Shown in pieces: positions 25,740 to 34,807 of a stretch of DNA of 42,207 nt. Positions within the stretch are counted from its first letter, which is position 1; each line of letters starts with the position of its first letter. The notes under the pieces were generated by a model, which did no database searches, was not told the DNA's origin, and was given only the letters and a program-made list of their open reading frames with translations. The position numbers were made by a program, and so were the translations under genes. Source of the DNA: Acidobacteriota bacterium (GTDB taxonomy: Bacteria; Acidobacteriota; Terriglobia; UBA7540); NCBI GenBank assembly GCA_021787735.1, contig JAJYLL010000037.1:1-42207 (forward strand). The letters run 5' to 3'.

Positions 25740-27890
25740 GTGGCATCTGAACCGACAACTCATAATCAGGTAGACGCTGCAGCCTCTTACAAACCGTTCA
25801 TTCCGGCTGATGTGGTCCTGCCGGAATTTACTCTGCGGGCCATCCTGCTGGGAGCATTCCTGGGGGTCATCTTTGGCGCAGTCTCGGTTTATCTGGCGCT
25901 TCGCGCAGGTTTGACGGTCAGCGCTTCTATCCCGGTCGCTGTCATCTCCATCACGGTCTTCAAATGGCTGGGAAAATCGACAATCCTCGAGAACAACATC
26001 GTACAGACTGTCGGCTCGGCGGGCGAATCGATTGCAGCGGGGACTGTTTTCACTCTGCCGGCGCTGATTTTCCTCGGCTACACGCTCGATTACTGGCGAA
26101 TATTTCCTCTGGCGCTGGCTGGCGGTTTGCTGGGCGTTCTGTTTGTGGTTCCACTGCGCAACGCGCTGGTGGTGAAGGAACACGGGAACCTGACTTTCCC
26201 CGAAGGCAAGGCCTGCGCGGACGTACTGATCACCGGTGAACGCGGCGGCATCCAGGCGGGCAAAGTGTTCGGCGGGGCTGCAATCGGAATCATCTACAAA
26301 TTCCTGATGGGCGAGCAGGGCGGCCTGTTTTTCTGGAAGGCCACGCCGGAGTGGCACCCGGCCTGGTACCCCGGCTCAACGTTTGCGGGAGAGATCACGC
26401 CAGAATATCTGGGCGTCGGATACATCATTGGAACACGCGTGGCAGGAGTCATGGTTGCCGGTGGAGTGCTTTCCTGGCTGGTGCTAATCCCCATCATCCA
26501 GTTTTTTGGCTCGAATATACCGGAAGTGATGTATCCCGGCACAATCCCCATCGGACTGATGACCGAGACGCAGATTTGGAAGAGCTATATCCGCTACATC
26601 GGTGCCGGTGCTGTAACTGCCGCGGGAATCATCATGCTGGTCAGAACGCTGCCGACCATTGTCAGTTCGTTCAAATCGACCTTTGGCCAGCTAAAAAACA
26701 GCAAGCTGGTGAGCGCGCTGAAGGTGGAACGCACCGCGCGTGATCTTCCCCTGCCGATCATTGGCGGAGGTGCAGTGCTGGTGGTTGGCTTCCTGTGGGC
26801 GCTGCTGGCATTCCATATCAATCCCAAAGCCAGCGGCAACCTGATCTCGGCTTTGCTGATGGTTTTCTTCGGTTTCTTCTTTGCCACAGTGTCGGCACGG
26901 ATTGTAGGCCTGATCGGAAGCTCATCGAACCCGGTTTCCGGAATGACGATTGCCACGCTGATGGGCACTTGCCTGATTTTTGTACTGGTGGGATGGACGG
27001 GCGGCGTGTATTCCGTCATCGCCCTGAGCATCGGTGCCGTGGTCGCCATTGGCGGGGCCAGCGCAGGCCAAACAACGCAGGACCTGAAAACGGGCTTCCT
27101 GGTAGGGGGCACACCCAGCAAACAGGAACTCGGTTATGCGATTGGGGTAATCACTTCGGTTTTTGTAGTGGGTCTCACCATGCAATTGCTGAACAGCAGC
27201 GCAACCAAAGTAAATGCCCTGCATATTTCCGATGTTGCCATCACTTCCGCCATGAAGCCGCAGGGACCCACCACCTATGAGGGCCACACGTATGAGGTGC
27301 TCAGTGTGATCGGGTCCAGAAAGATTCCTGACGGCCGGTACTATTACGACCCTGCGACGAAGGCGATCGATTACCAGCAGGTGATGGGAATCGGCTCGAA
27401 GGATTATCCCGCTCCGCAAGCAACGCTGATGAGCGTGGTGATCAACGGCATACTGACCCGCAAGCTGCCGTGGACGCTGGTGCTGTTTGGGGCCTTCACT
27501 GTGATTGTTCTGGAGTTGTGTGGCATCCACTCGCTGGCCTTTGCAGTGGGCCTCTATCTGCCGCTCTCGACCACCGCGCCGATCTTTGCAGGCGGCGTTA
27601 TTAAATGGCTGGTAGACCGTGGCAAGCGTAAGGAAGAAGAGACGGCAGAATCCGAAACCGGCAGCGGAGCCCTGTTCAGTTCGGGCCTGATTGCCGGCGG
27701 GTCGCTGGGAGGCCTGGCGCTGGCCGCCGTGGTTGGATTCAAGAAGGAGCAGGCCTTTGCGTTGGGATTGCGTTGGTTCCCGCACTTCGCACAAAGCAAC
27801 CTCGCCGCGCTGGTAATCTTTATCGGTCTTGCTGCCCTGCTCTACTTTGTGGCGAAATCGAAAGGTCCGGTCAAGAACCCCGGAACGTGA
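25740..27890 (+). CDS. OPT family oligopeptide transporter
   Basis: OPT proteins are proton-coupled importers of oligopeptides or metal-siderophore complexes. This one has 716 residues and about 14-16 membrane helices, as in bacterial family members. Signatures include FTLRAILLGAFLGVIFGAVSVYLALRAGL near the N terminus, NNIVQTVGSAGESIAAG, FPEGKACADVLITGE and GLIGSSSNPVSGMTIATL. A soluble-looking segment of about 60 residues (around 497-560) interrupts the last third. The start codon is GTG at 25740 with no strong Shine-Dalgarno; there is no better nearby choice. It follows yqeY by 61 bases and may be co-transcribed. The substrate is unknown. Confidence 0.93.
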   Translation: MASEPTTHNQVDAAASYKPFIPADVVLPEFTLRAILLGAFLGVIFGAVSVYLALRAGLTVSASIPVAVISITVFKWLGKSTILENNIVQTVGSAGESIAAGTVFTLPALIFLGYTLDYWRIFPLALAGGLLGVLFVVPLRNALVVKEHGNLTFPEGKACADVLITGERGGIQAGKVFGGAAIGIIYKFLMGEQGGLFFWKATPEWHPAWYPGSTFAGEITPEYLGVGYIIGTRVAGVMVAGGVLSWLVLIPIIQFFGSNIPEVMYPGTIPIGLMTETQIWKSYIRYIGAGAVTAAGIIMLVRTLPTIVSSFKSTFGQLKNSKLVSALKVERTARDLPLPIIGGGAVLVVGFLWALLAFHINPKASGNLISALLMVFFGFFFATVSARIVGLIGSSSNPVSGMTIATLMGTCLIFVLVGWTGGVYSVIALSIGAVVAIGGASAGQTTQDLKTGFLVGGTPSKQELGYAIGVITSVFVVGLTMQLLNSSATKVNALHISDVAITSAMKPQGPTTYEGHTYEVLSVIGSRKIPDGRYYYDPATKAIDYQQVMGIGSKDYPAPQATLMSVVINGILTRKLPWTLVLFGAFTVIVLELCGIHSLAFAVGLYLPLSTTAPIFAGGVIKWLVDRGKRKEEETAESETGSGALFSSGLIAGGSLGGLALAAVVGFKKEQAFALGLRWFPHFAQSNLAALVIFIGLAALLYFVAKSKGPVKNPGT

Positions 27891-28043
27891 TTCGCGGCAG
27901 GCCGGGCGCCGACACTGGTTTGAGAAGAGGGCCGCGGTCCTCCCGAAATTCCAGCCATCACATCTTGACGGCATTCAACGGTAGAACGCGGGCGCTGCGG
28001 TCCGATCTCCCTCTCATCCCGATCTTGTGGTAGGCTTCAACTA

Positions 28044-28781
28044 ATGCCACGTTACACTCAATCATACATGTCGTTTTTCCCCCCCTTCACGCGGATGGTG
28101 AAGGCGTTGATTATTGTCACCTCTGCGGTTTTTGTCCTGACTTATTTCCCCTATCGGCTATTTGGCTGGGAGGCCCCGTTTTACTATCTGGGTTTGCAGC
28201 CCTACCTAGTGGTGCACCGCTTCTACCTATGGCAGCTTGTGACGTACCTATTCCTGCATGGTGGATTGTTCCACATCCTTTTCAACATGTTTGCGCTTTG
28301 GATGTTTGGTCCCGAACTGGAGCAATTGTGGGGCGAGTCGGAATTCCTGAAGTTCTATTTCCTGTGTGGAATTGGCGCCGGTGTGTTTGACGTTGTGCTG
28401 ACCACGTTATTCAGCTCTCCCTATTCGATCACAATCGGATGCTCGGGGGCCCTCTATGGGATCCTGCTGGCTTTTGGCTTGATTTTCCCTAATCGGCCGA
28501 TTTTTCTCTGGTTCGTTATTCCCATCAAGGCCAAGTGGTTTGTGCTGGCCATCGGCGTCATCGAGTTCCTCAGCGAGATCGGCGGGCCTGGTTCCAACAT
28601 CGCCCATCTGGCGCATTTGGGCGGAATGTTGGTGGCCTATCTTTATCTGCGGGGGAGCGGGCTTTCAGGACGCATGCTGCTTCGCTACCAGGAATGGCGG
28701 CGCACCCGGCTGCGGCGGAAATTCGACGTCTACATGCGGGACCGCGAAAGAAAGGATGACCCTGACCGCTGGATCAATTAA
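28044..28781 (+). CDS. Rhomboid family intramembrane serine protease
   Basis: A 245-residue rhomboid. The core has the conserved elements: WQLVTYLFLHGGLFHILFNMFALW in the first loop and helix, the nucleophile Ser134 in GCSGALYG, and the catalytic His191 in HLAHLGG. Both members of the catalytic dyad are present, so it should be active. The basic C-terminal tail (about 205-245, rich in Arg) lies in the cytoplasm. Rhomboids cleave membrane proteins near the membrane surface; the substrate is unknown. ATG 28044 is the longest start; ATG 28068 is also possible. Confidence 0.92.
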   Translation: MPRYTQSYMSFFPPFTRMVKALIIVTSAVFVLTYFPYRLFGWEAPFYYLGLQPYLVVHRFYLWQLVTYLFLHGGLFHILFNMFALWMFGPELEQLWGESEFLKFYFLCGIGAGVFDVVLTTLFSSPYSITIGCSGALYGILLAFGLIFPNRPIFLWFVIPIKAKWFVLAIGVIEFLSEIGGPGSNIAHLAHLGGMLVAYLYLRGSGLSGRMLLRYQEWRRTRLRRKFDVYMRDRERKDDPDRWIN

Positions 28782-28852
28782 CATAGAATTGCACGGTGTG
28801 GTGGCATAACGCTAGGGACACGGCGCGCGACACTCTGACGAAGGAGGAGTCC

Positions 28853-29236
28853 ATGGCGTCTGCACAGCAAAGTATTCTGGCGATTGAGAAGGAACTGGTT
28901 CGGGACTTCAACGCGGGAAAAACGAGTGATCTGCTTTCCCATTTCCATCCTAAAGTAGTAGGATTCTCATCCACCCAACAGAACCGCATCAGCGGCCGCG
29001 CGGCCATGCGAAAGACGTTCGACTACTACCGTCATGCCAGCAGCAAGATGAAATACGCGATCGTCAAGCCACAAGTGCAGGTGTTTGGCGATACGGCGGT
29101 GGCCACGTTCACCTGGACGGTTGAACTGGGTGCCGGACAGCCCCGGCACGCCATCCATGGTCGTGGCAGCCACGTGTTTGTTCGCAACGGCGACAAGTGG
29201 CAGATCGTGCACGAACACTTTTCGCGCGCGCATTAA
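28853..29236 (+). CDS. SnoaL-like / DUF4440-type NTF2-fold protein
   Basis: A 127-residue protein of the NTF2-like superfamily. The layout is typical: an N-terminal helix (QQSILAIEKELVRDFNAGKTSDLLSHF), then H-P-K-V-V-G-F-S and a beta sheet ending in SHVFVRNGDKWQIVHEHFS, the usual family end. Members include ketosteroid isomerase-like enzymes and many of unknown role; no function can be assigned. AAGGAGG lies just before ATG 28853, which fixes the start. Confidence 0.82.
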   Translation: MASAQQSILAIEKELVRDFNAGKTSDLLSHFHPKVVGFSSTQQNRISGRAAMRKTFDYYRHASSKMKYAIVKPQVQVFGDTAVATFTWTVELGAGQPRHAIHGRGSHVFVRNGDKWQIVHEHFSRAH

Positions 29237-29356
29237 CTTGCGACCCTTGGTGCGGGACAGCATCAGGGGCTGCACTGTTGATTCGGAACACAGCAACACA
29301 GATGTCCGCGGTCAGGATTCCGCCGAGGCGATGAAATTGCATAGTTTCGAATCCGG

Positions 29357-29386
29357 TTGACTGATGCCTGCCGCTGATGCTAAATT
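29357..29386 (+). promoter_or_regulatory. Promoter of the cobalamin-controlled operon
   Basis: TTGACT (29357-29362, five of six to the -35 consensus) is followed after 18 bases by TAAATT (29381-29386, four of six). The transcription start would be near 29393, about 25 bases ahead of the riboswitch. Confidence 0.55.
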
Positions 29387-29417
29387 CAGAGCCGTTAGTT
29401 GTTCTTTGAAAATTTGG

Positions 29418-29597
29418 AGTTCCTGTGGTGCCCCGTGGAAACGGGGATAAAAGGAAAGGCCGTGCAAATCGGCTGCGGTCCCGCCACTGTAATCGGCGAG
29501 TTGGGCCCTCGATCAAAAGCCACTGTCCCTTATGTCCGGGACGGGAAGGCAGAGGTTCCCGCTACGACCCGAAAGCCAGGAAGCCTGCCCAGGAACT
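29418..29597 (+). promoter_or_regulatory. Cobalamin (B12) riboswitch aptamer
   Basis: The P1 helix is visible as AGTTCCTG (29418-29425) pairing with CAGGAACT (29590-29597). Inside are the hallmark conserved blocks: GTGCAAATCGGCTGCGGTCC, CCGCCACTGTAA (29481-29492), AGCCACTG, GGGACGGGAAGG and the B12 box GAAAGCCAGGAAGCCTGCC near 29571-29589. Order and spacing match the adenosylcobalamin riboswitch class. It lies directly upstream of a TonB-dependent receptor gene. Repression at high cobalamin is the expected behaviour. Confidence 0.95.
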
Positions 29598-29650
29598 GAA
29601 ACTCAGACTGACTCTTCGACGGAAAGAGGACTGAGGGAGAGCTGCCAAAG

Positions 29651-29692
29651 CCTTCCGGTTCCGTTTTGAGGAATTGGAAGGTTTTCGTTTTT
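29651..29692 (+). terminator. Intrinsic terminator, riboswitch expression platform
   Basis: CCTTCCGGTTCC (29651-29662) pairs over 12 positions, two of them G-U, with GGAATTGGAAGG (29670-29681), followed by TTTTCGTTTTT. It lies between the aptamer and the receptor gene, so cobalamin binding probably favours premature termination. A weaker hairpin (CTCAG 29602-29606 with CTGAG 29631-29635, enclosing CTCTT/AAGAG) sits between aptamer and terminator and may belong to the switch. Confidence 0.85.
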
Positions 29693-29762
29693 ATGGTTGT
29701 TTCTTCGAGTGTCCTTCCGTCCGGATGTCCCGCGGTGAAAGCGGGCAGAAAGGATGGAACTT

Positions 29763-31994
29763 ATGAAATCAGGCCGTCCCAAGTGGCCTTTATTTTTTCT
29801 TCTGTTTCTGTTCCTTGTGAGGACAGTGGCTGCCAGCGCCGCGACGCTTCAGGGAACTGTTCTTGACCCCGCCGGCGCTGAGGTTCCCGGCGCAAGCGTG
29901 CGCCTGCTCGGCACAAACGATTCGGAAATTGCACACACCCGGACGGGCGAACGGGGGCAATTTCGTTTCGAAGGCCTCACGTCCGGAAATTACACCATCA
30001 AAGTTTCTCTCGCAGGTTTCGGCGAGACCACAGCAACGGCTCGTTCAGGCGAAAACATTCATCTTGTATTGCCGTTGGCTCCGGTGCGCGAAAGAGTGGT
30101 TGTGACAGCCACACGGACGGCGGCGGCTACGAGCCAGCTTGGGGCAAGCACCAGCGTAATCACCCGAAAACAGATAGTGGACGAGGATACGCCCTTAGTC
30201 AGCGATTTGCTGCAATCGCTGCCCGGCATCACGGTAGTCCGAAACGGCGCTCCGGGCGGTGTCACCAGTGTATTTGTCCGCGGCGGCGACAGCGATTACA
30301 ACAAAGTGTTGCTGGACGGAATTCCGTTGAATCTGGCCGGCGGCGCTTTTGACTTCAGTACCTTGACCACCAACAACCTGGAACGGGTTGAGGTGGTCCG
30401 CAGCGCGGAGTCAGCCCTGTTTGGGTCAGACGCCATGACCAGCGTGATCCAGCTTTTCACGCGTCGCGGCAGCACGGAAAATAAACGCCCACATTTTTCC
30501 TTCAGTGGTGAAGGCGGCAAGAATTCCACCTGGGACGGGCGCGGCTCTGTCACGGGCGGCGATGGTCCCTTCGACTACGCACTGGAGGGCGGAAAGTTCA
30601 GCACCGACAACCAGGAGCCGAATGATTTCTTCCACGTCACGACGCTTTCAGCAAATCTGGGGCTAAAAGTGGGACATGCCACGACATTGCGAGCCATTAC
30701 GATGGGCGGCTTTGGCCTGGCGGGAACTCCCGGGCAAACGGCCTTTGGGCCTCCGATCACCGACGCGTCGTACCGCCAGCGGACGGGCTATGGGGCTTTC
30801 TCAATCCACAACCAGACCACTTCTTCCTGGGATCAACAACTGACGTACACCTTTTCCAAGTCGCGCCAGGTCTCCCTTGATCTTGGGCAGAATCCTCCGT
30901 TTACGCCCTCATTTGACGGCCGCACGGCAGCTTATCCGTACTACGACTACGCAGCCAACTATCTCGACGACGAGTGGCGCGACCACGTAAGCTACCAGAG
31001 CAACTGGCAGGGCTCGCCATTCGGAGGCAAGTTCGGACAACACGTGGATACCTTCGCGTTCGACTGGGACGGTGAGCATGGCTTCCTGGTTGACCGGTTT
31101 GCGCAGGACCCCGCGACTCGTGCGCGGCGAAATAACTTCGGCTATACTTTTCAGGATCAGACATTGTGGGGTCGGCTTTCGCTGGGCAATGGAGTACGGA
31201 TCGACGATAACGGCAGCTTTGGCACGGTGGTTGTTCCGCGCAGTTCTTTGGCGTATCAGCTCAGGCGCGGCGGAAACTTTTTCGGAGCCACGACGCTGAA
31301 ATTTAACTTCGGCCTCGGCGTCAAAGAACCCAGTTTTCTCGAATCCTATGCGGACACGCCCTACTTTGTTGGAAATCCGAATCTGGCGCCAGAACGCGCC
31401 CGCACGCTCGATTACGGCGTGGAACAATGGTTCTGGCAAGGTCGTACCCGTCTGGAATTGGACGGCTTCGACAACCTATTTCGCGATCAGATCGCTTTTG
31501 AGACCACCAATTTCCAGACTTTCAGTGGCACGTACTTCAACATCGGACGGGCCAGTGCCAAAGGTGCGGAGGTTACCCTGGAAGTTGCTCCAGCAAAAGG
31601 ATTGCGCGCAATTGGAAGTTACACATATCTCGATTCAAAAATCATCGAGAGCGGCAATCCTTACTCGCCCGCCTTGGAAGCCGGACGATGGCTCTTGAGG
31701 CGGCCCCGGCATTCCGGGTCCTTGCAGATCGTGTGGAGCTGGCGGCGGATGACGGTGACTTCGACGACAGTGTTTGTAGGGCGACGGCAGGACAGCGATT
31801 TTGTGGGCCTGGAGCCGCCGTTGATATGGAATAATGGTTACACGGACTCGGACTTATCCTGGAGCTACCGGTCTTTCGGGCATATGACGTACTATGGACT
31901 GGTGGGAAATCTTTTCAATCAGAAGTATATGGAAGTCCTGGGCTATCCGGCGCTAGAGCAGACCTATCGCGCCGGCATTCGCCTGGAATTTTAA
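29763..31994 (+). CDS. TonB-dependent receptor, BtuB-like, cobalamin-regulated
   Basis: A 743-residue outer-membrane receptor. After a signal peptide (to about residue 25, AASAA) comes a carboxypeptidase-regulatory-like beta domain (about 25-105: LQGTVLDPAGAEVPGASV). The plug follows (REVVVTATR-like stretch RERVVVTATRTAAATSQLG, DLLQSLPGITVVRNG, VFVRGGDSDYNKVLLDGIP, LERVEVVRSAESALFGSDAM), then a 22-strand-type barrel that ends in YRAGIRLEF with a terminal Phe. The B12 riboswitch upstream makes cobalamin or a corrinoid the probable cargo. ATG 29763 has AAAGGA 8 bases upstream; ATG 29754 is in frame. The downstream DUF6580 gene begins 15 bases after the stop. Confidence 0.9.
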   Translation: MKSGRPKWPLFFLLFLFLVRTVAASAATLQGTVLDPAGAEVPGASVRLLGTNDSEIAHTRTGERGQFRFEGLTSGNYTIKVSLAGFGETTATARSGENIHLVLPLAPVRERVVVTATRTAAATSQLGASTSVITRKQIVDEDTPLVSDLLQSLPGITVVRNGAPGGVTSVFVRGGDSDYNKVLLDGIPLNLAGGAFDFSTLTTNNLERVEVVRSAESALFGSDAMTSVIQLFTRRGSTENKRPHFSFSGEGGKNSTWDGRGSVTGGDGPFDYALEGGKFSTDNQEPNDFFHVTTLSANLGLKVGHATTLRAITMGGFGLAGTPGQTAFGPPITDASYRQRTGYGAFSIHNQTTSSWDQQLTYTFSKSRQVSLDLGQNPPFTPSFDGRTAAYPYYDYAANYLDDEWRDHVSYQSNWQGSPFGGKFGQHVDTFAFDWDGEHGFLVDRFAQDPATRARRNNFGYTFQDQTLWGRLSLGNGVRIDDNGSFGTVVVPRSSLAYQLRRGGNFFGATTLKFNFGLGVKEPSFLESYADTPYFVGNPNLAPERARTLDYGVEQWFWQGRTRLELDGFDNLFRDQIAFETTNFQTFSGTYFNIGRASAKGAEVTLEVAPAKGLRAIGSYTYLDSKIIESGNPYSPALEAGRWLLRRPRHSGSLQIVWSWRRMTVTSTTVFVGRRQDSDFVGLEPPLIWNNGYTDSDLSWSYRSFGHMTYYGLVGNLFNQKYMEVLGYPALEQTYRAGIRLEF

Positions 31995-32009
31995 GCGAAG
32001 GAGACAAAG

Positions 32010-32525
32010 ATGATTTACCTCATCATTGCACTGGCGATTGCGGCACGGTTCATTCCGGGCGCGGCGAACTTCAGCCCTGTTTACGCGGGGCTTCTTTTCA
32101 GTGGTGCGTATCTCAAGAGGCGCGACTCCATCTGGTTTCCGATATTGTTGCTCGCCGGAAGCGACCTGCTTGTGAACATGCTCTTGTACCACACATCCTT
32201 CCAATGGATGCAGACCCTCAACTGGGTTGCGTTTGCCGCCATTGTCATGGTCGGCTGGTGGCTGCAAAAGCGAATCTCCATGCGCAACGTGCTGATCGCG
32301 TCTGTGGCAGGTCCAAGCGTCTTTTTTGTGATCAGTAACTTCGGCGTGTGGCTGGCCGGGGGCTTGTATCCGCCGACATTCGGCGGTCTGACGGCCTGTT
32401 ACGCTGCGGCAATTCCGTTTTACGGCAATTCGCTTGCCAGTGCTGTTCTTTTCAGTGGCATCCTGTTCGGAGCTTACGAGTACCATCTCCGCAGGGCACA
32501 AAGCCACCAGATGGCTGCGCGGTAA
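32010..32525 (+). CDS. DUF6580-type small membrane protein, candidate B12 transporter
   Basis: A 171-residue protein with five or six membrane helices. The conserved block SNFGVWLAGGLYPPTFGGLTACYAAAIPFYGNSL, seen in parts at about 111-145, is characteristic of the DUF6580 family of presumed transporters, and its size and topology resemble ECF-type substrate-binding (S) components. It is the second gene of a transcript controlled by the B12 riboswitch, 15 bases after the TonB receptor, with AAGGAGA 5 bases before its ATG. Because no btuCDF genes are near, it may move cobalamin across the inner membrane. That role is inferred from context, not shown. Confidence 0.75.
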   Translation: MIYLIIALAIAARFIPGAANFSPVYAGLLFSGAYLKRRDSIWFPILLLAGSDLLVNMLLYHTSFQWMQTLNWVAFAAIVMVGWWLQKRISMRNVLIASVAGPSVFFVISNFGVWLAGGLYPPTFGGLTACYAAAIPFYGNSLASAVLFSGILFGAYEYHLRRAQSHQMAAR

Positions 32526-32656
32526 CTGGAATTGACGAGCGGGCGGGGTGGGTGGCGATGAGGCAACTTGCTTGCCGACGCGGCTCCTCCGCTCCTCATG
32601 CATGGTTTGGCTGGTGCCACCCTCAAAGGGCAAAGCTAAGGTGCAGGGCCTGCTAG

Positions 32657-34114
32657 CTACACAACGCGGTGCACTTTCAGTATGTTGGTGCTTCCTCGTT
32701 TAGCGATTGGGTTGCCGGCGATAACCACAATAAACTCCCCCGGGCTGACTACTCCCATCTCTCGCAAGCGCCGGGCTGCCGCCTCCACCATCCTGTCAGT
32801 GGACTGCAATCTCCTCATGTGCACGGGAATCACGCCCCAGTAGAGTGCCGTGCGCCTCATTACATTGTCAAAGGGGGAAAATGCAAAGACTGGGACTCTG
32901 GGCCGGTATTTTGAAATCAGCCGGGCGCTTGCTCCGGACTGTGTGAAAACAGCAACCGCCTTTAGATTCAACTCTGCTGTCATATGCGCCACAGTCTCGC
33001 AGATAGCTTCGGGAACATCTAGGGTTTTAGGGCGGCCCAACTCATTGCGGACGCCCACTGATCGCTGTGTCCTTTCCGTGACGGAAATGATTCGTGCCAT
33101 CATCTCGACGGCTTTCACAGGATAGTGTCCCGTCGCAGTTTCTCCTGACAACATCAGGGCGTCTGTGCCGTCGATAACGGCGTTGGCAACGTCAGAGGCC
33201 TCCGCTCGGGTCGGACGCGGGTGTACGGTCATAGACTCAAGCATCTGCGTCGCAGTAATTACGGGCACCCGCATGGCGCAAGCCCGGCTGATGATTCGCT
33301 TCTGGATAGCCGGTACGGTCTCCGGCGGCAACTCAACTCCAAGATCTCCCCGCGCCACCATAACAGCATCCGTCGCCTGCAGAATGTCGTCCAGGTAGTC
33401 AATGGCTTCGGGCTTTTCCAGTTTGGCGACGATGGGAATCGAGCGTTCTGCGCGCGCAAGAATGCGCTTGAGCGCCATGACATCTTCCGCCCGGCGGACA
33501 AAAGAAAGGGCAATGTAATCCACCCGGTTCTCAATACCAAACTCGAGGTCCTTCCGGTCCTTCTTGGTCAGTGCGGATATATGCAGGGGAACGCCTGGAA
33601 GATTGATGCCTTGACGCTCTCCCAGTTCTCCGCCGTTCACGACACGGCATTGGACTTCGGTTCCTTTGACATCTTCCACTCTCAGTTCGATAAGACCATC
33701 CGACAAAAGAATGGAGTTGCCCGGGCGAACTTCCTTAGGGAGGTTCTGGAACGTGGTCGAGATGTAACGGTCATTGCATTCTAGTGGCCTTGTCGTAATT
33801 GTAATCGGAGCCCCATCCCGGAGTTCTACTCGGCGGTGTCCTTCGAGTGAGCCGGTACGGATCTTGGGGCCCTGAAGGTCCTGCATGACGGCCACAGCCT
33901 TGCCACATTCGGCAGCGGCCTCTCGAAGCTTTCTCAGACGTCTGGCGTGTTCCGCGTGTGTTCCATGAGAAAAGTTAAGACGCGCAACATCCATTCCTGC
34001 ATTTATCAGGGCGGTAAGAACTTCCGAGTCGTCAGTTGCCGGGCCAAGGGTGCATACGATTTTGGCGCGGCGGGAATCTAAGATTGCAGATGGTGAATTC
34101 GAAAACGTATCCAT
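32657..34114 (-). CDS. pyk: Pyruvate kinase
   Basis: Pyruvate kinase converts phosphoenolpyruvate and ADP to pyruvate and ATP. The protein is 485 residues with the usual A, B and C domains. Landmarks are RRAKIVCTLGPATDD and MDVARLNFSHG at the start, SDGLIELRVEDV in the B domain, AKLEKPEAIDYLDDIL with the catalytic Lys, VMVARGDLGVELPPE, ITATQMLESM and TDALMLSGETATGHYPVKAV. The C-terminal domain ends AKRGSTNILKVHRVV, so it is complete. CTGAAAGA lies before the ATG. The window thus encodes the last three glycolytic enzymes, but pyk is 28 kb from eno-gpmI and separately transcribed. Confidence 0.97.
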   Translation of the reverse strand: MDTFSNSPSAILDSRRAKIVCTLGPATDDSEVLTALINAGMDVARLNFSHGTHAEHARRLRKLREAAAECGKAVAVMQDLQGPKIRTGSLEGHRRVELRDGAPITITTRPLECNDRYISTTFQNLPKEVRPGNSILLSDGLIELRVEDVKGTEVQCRVVNGGELGERQGINLPGVPLHISALTKKDRKDLEFGIENRVDYIALSFVRRAEDVMALKRILARAERSIPIVAKLEKPEAIDYLDDILQATDAVMVARGDLGVELPPETVPAIQKRIISRACAMRVPVITATQMLESMTVHPRPTRAEASDVANAVIDGTDALMLSGETATGHYPVKAVEMMARIISVTERTQRSVGVRNELGRPKTLDVPEAICETVAHMTAELNLKAVAVFTQSGASARLISKYRPRVPVFAFSPFDNVMRRTALYWGVIPVHMRRLQSTDRMVEAAARRLREMGVVSPGEFIVVIAGNPIAKRGSTNILKVHRVV

Positions 34115-34317
34115 TCTTTCAGTATACCGGTTGCTAATTCAGCGGAAAAGTGACCCCACGCACGAAGGAAGGTACGGTATTCGCGAAAGGCAATCGTGCA
34201 CGGAACTCCAGGAGGGCGTCAAGCGATGGCGGCGGCATGTGCAGGTTTAAAATACGCGGGCTTCCCTGCGTGCAGGTAAGGGGTTAAATCCTTGGACTGG
34301 TTTGAGGACTGGACAGG

Positions 34318-34797
34318 TCACAAAGTCAGCAAATAATCAGAAGCGCTTATGTCACGGTAGTGCGCCGAATTTACTCTCAGGCCAATAACATTGCCGAAGA
34401 ACTTAAGGACTGAGGTCAGCCGCAGGATAGGCGTCTTCTCATCCATCCTCAGCAGATGCCGGATTTGCAGGAAAAAGTATGTCAGGTGAAAGTAGAGGAC
34501 CAGGAGCCAGTCCCGAGTTGAGTATCGATGGCTCTCGTTTCCAGCGTTTTTCAAGAGGTAACTCAGAGCCAGGAAATCACACTTCAGCATCATGCAGAAC
34601 CGATGGTAATCAACCGGAGCATCAAATTCCTCGACCGCCCTTTGGACAGCCGGAAACTCCAGACGGTTCGCGTTAACGATCGGCAGGAAGTAATCGCGAT
34701 CAAACTCCTGCCTCAGAATCTTCAGACAAATCGTCTGGAGATAAAAGAAAAACATCGCGATTGACAATATCAAGATCAGGGCAGCTACGAGCATGCG
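34318..34797 (-). CDS. Membrane-anchored protein of the peptide operon, unknown
   Basis: A 159-residue protein beginning with one clear membrane helix (residues 1-24, LVAALILILSIAMFFFYLQ). The rest is largely helical and basic, with a second hydrophobic stretch around 103-120 (WLLVLYFHLTYFFLQIRHLL). I recognise no family. I chose ATG 34797, which lies 10 bases after the stop of the seven-helix gene, a spacing that suggests translational coupling; the open frame extends upstream to 34902 but that part overlaps the neighbour and lacks a ribosome-binding site. It is the third gene of the peptide locus. Its job may be processing, export or signal transfer. Confidence 0.65.
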   Translation of the reverse strand, partial: RMLVAALILILSIAMFFFYLQTICLKILRQEFDRDYFLPIVNANRLEFPAVQRAVEEFDAPVDYHRFCMMLKCDFLALSYLLKNAGNESHRYSTRDWLLVLYFHLTYFFLQIRHLLRMDEKTPILRLTSVLKFFGNVIGLRVNSAHYRDISASDYLLTL

Positions 34798-34807
34798 ATA
34801 TTCCAAA

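Noticed and set aside
26922..27974. 350-codon open frame on the minus strand opposite the OPT transporter
   Set aside because: It overlaps a clearly coding strand and shows no recognisable motif.
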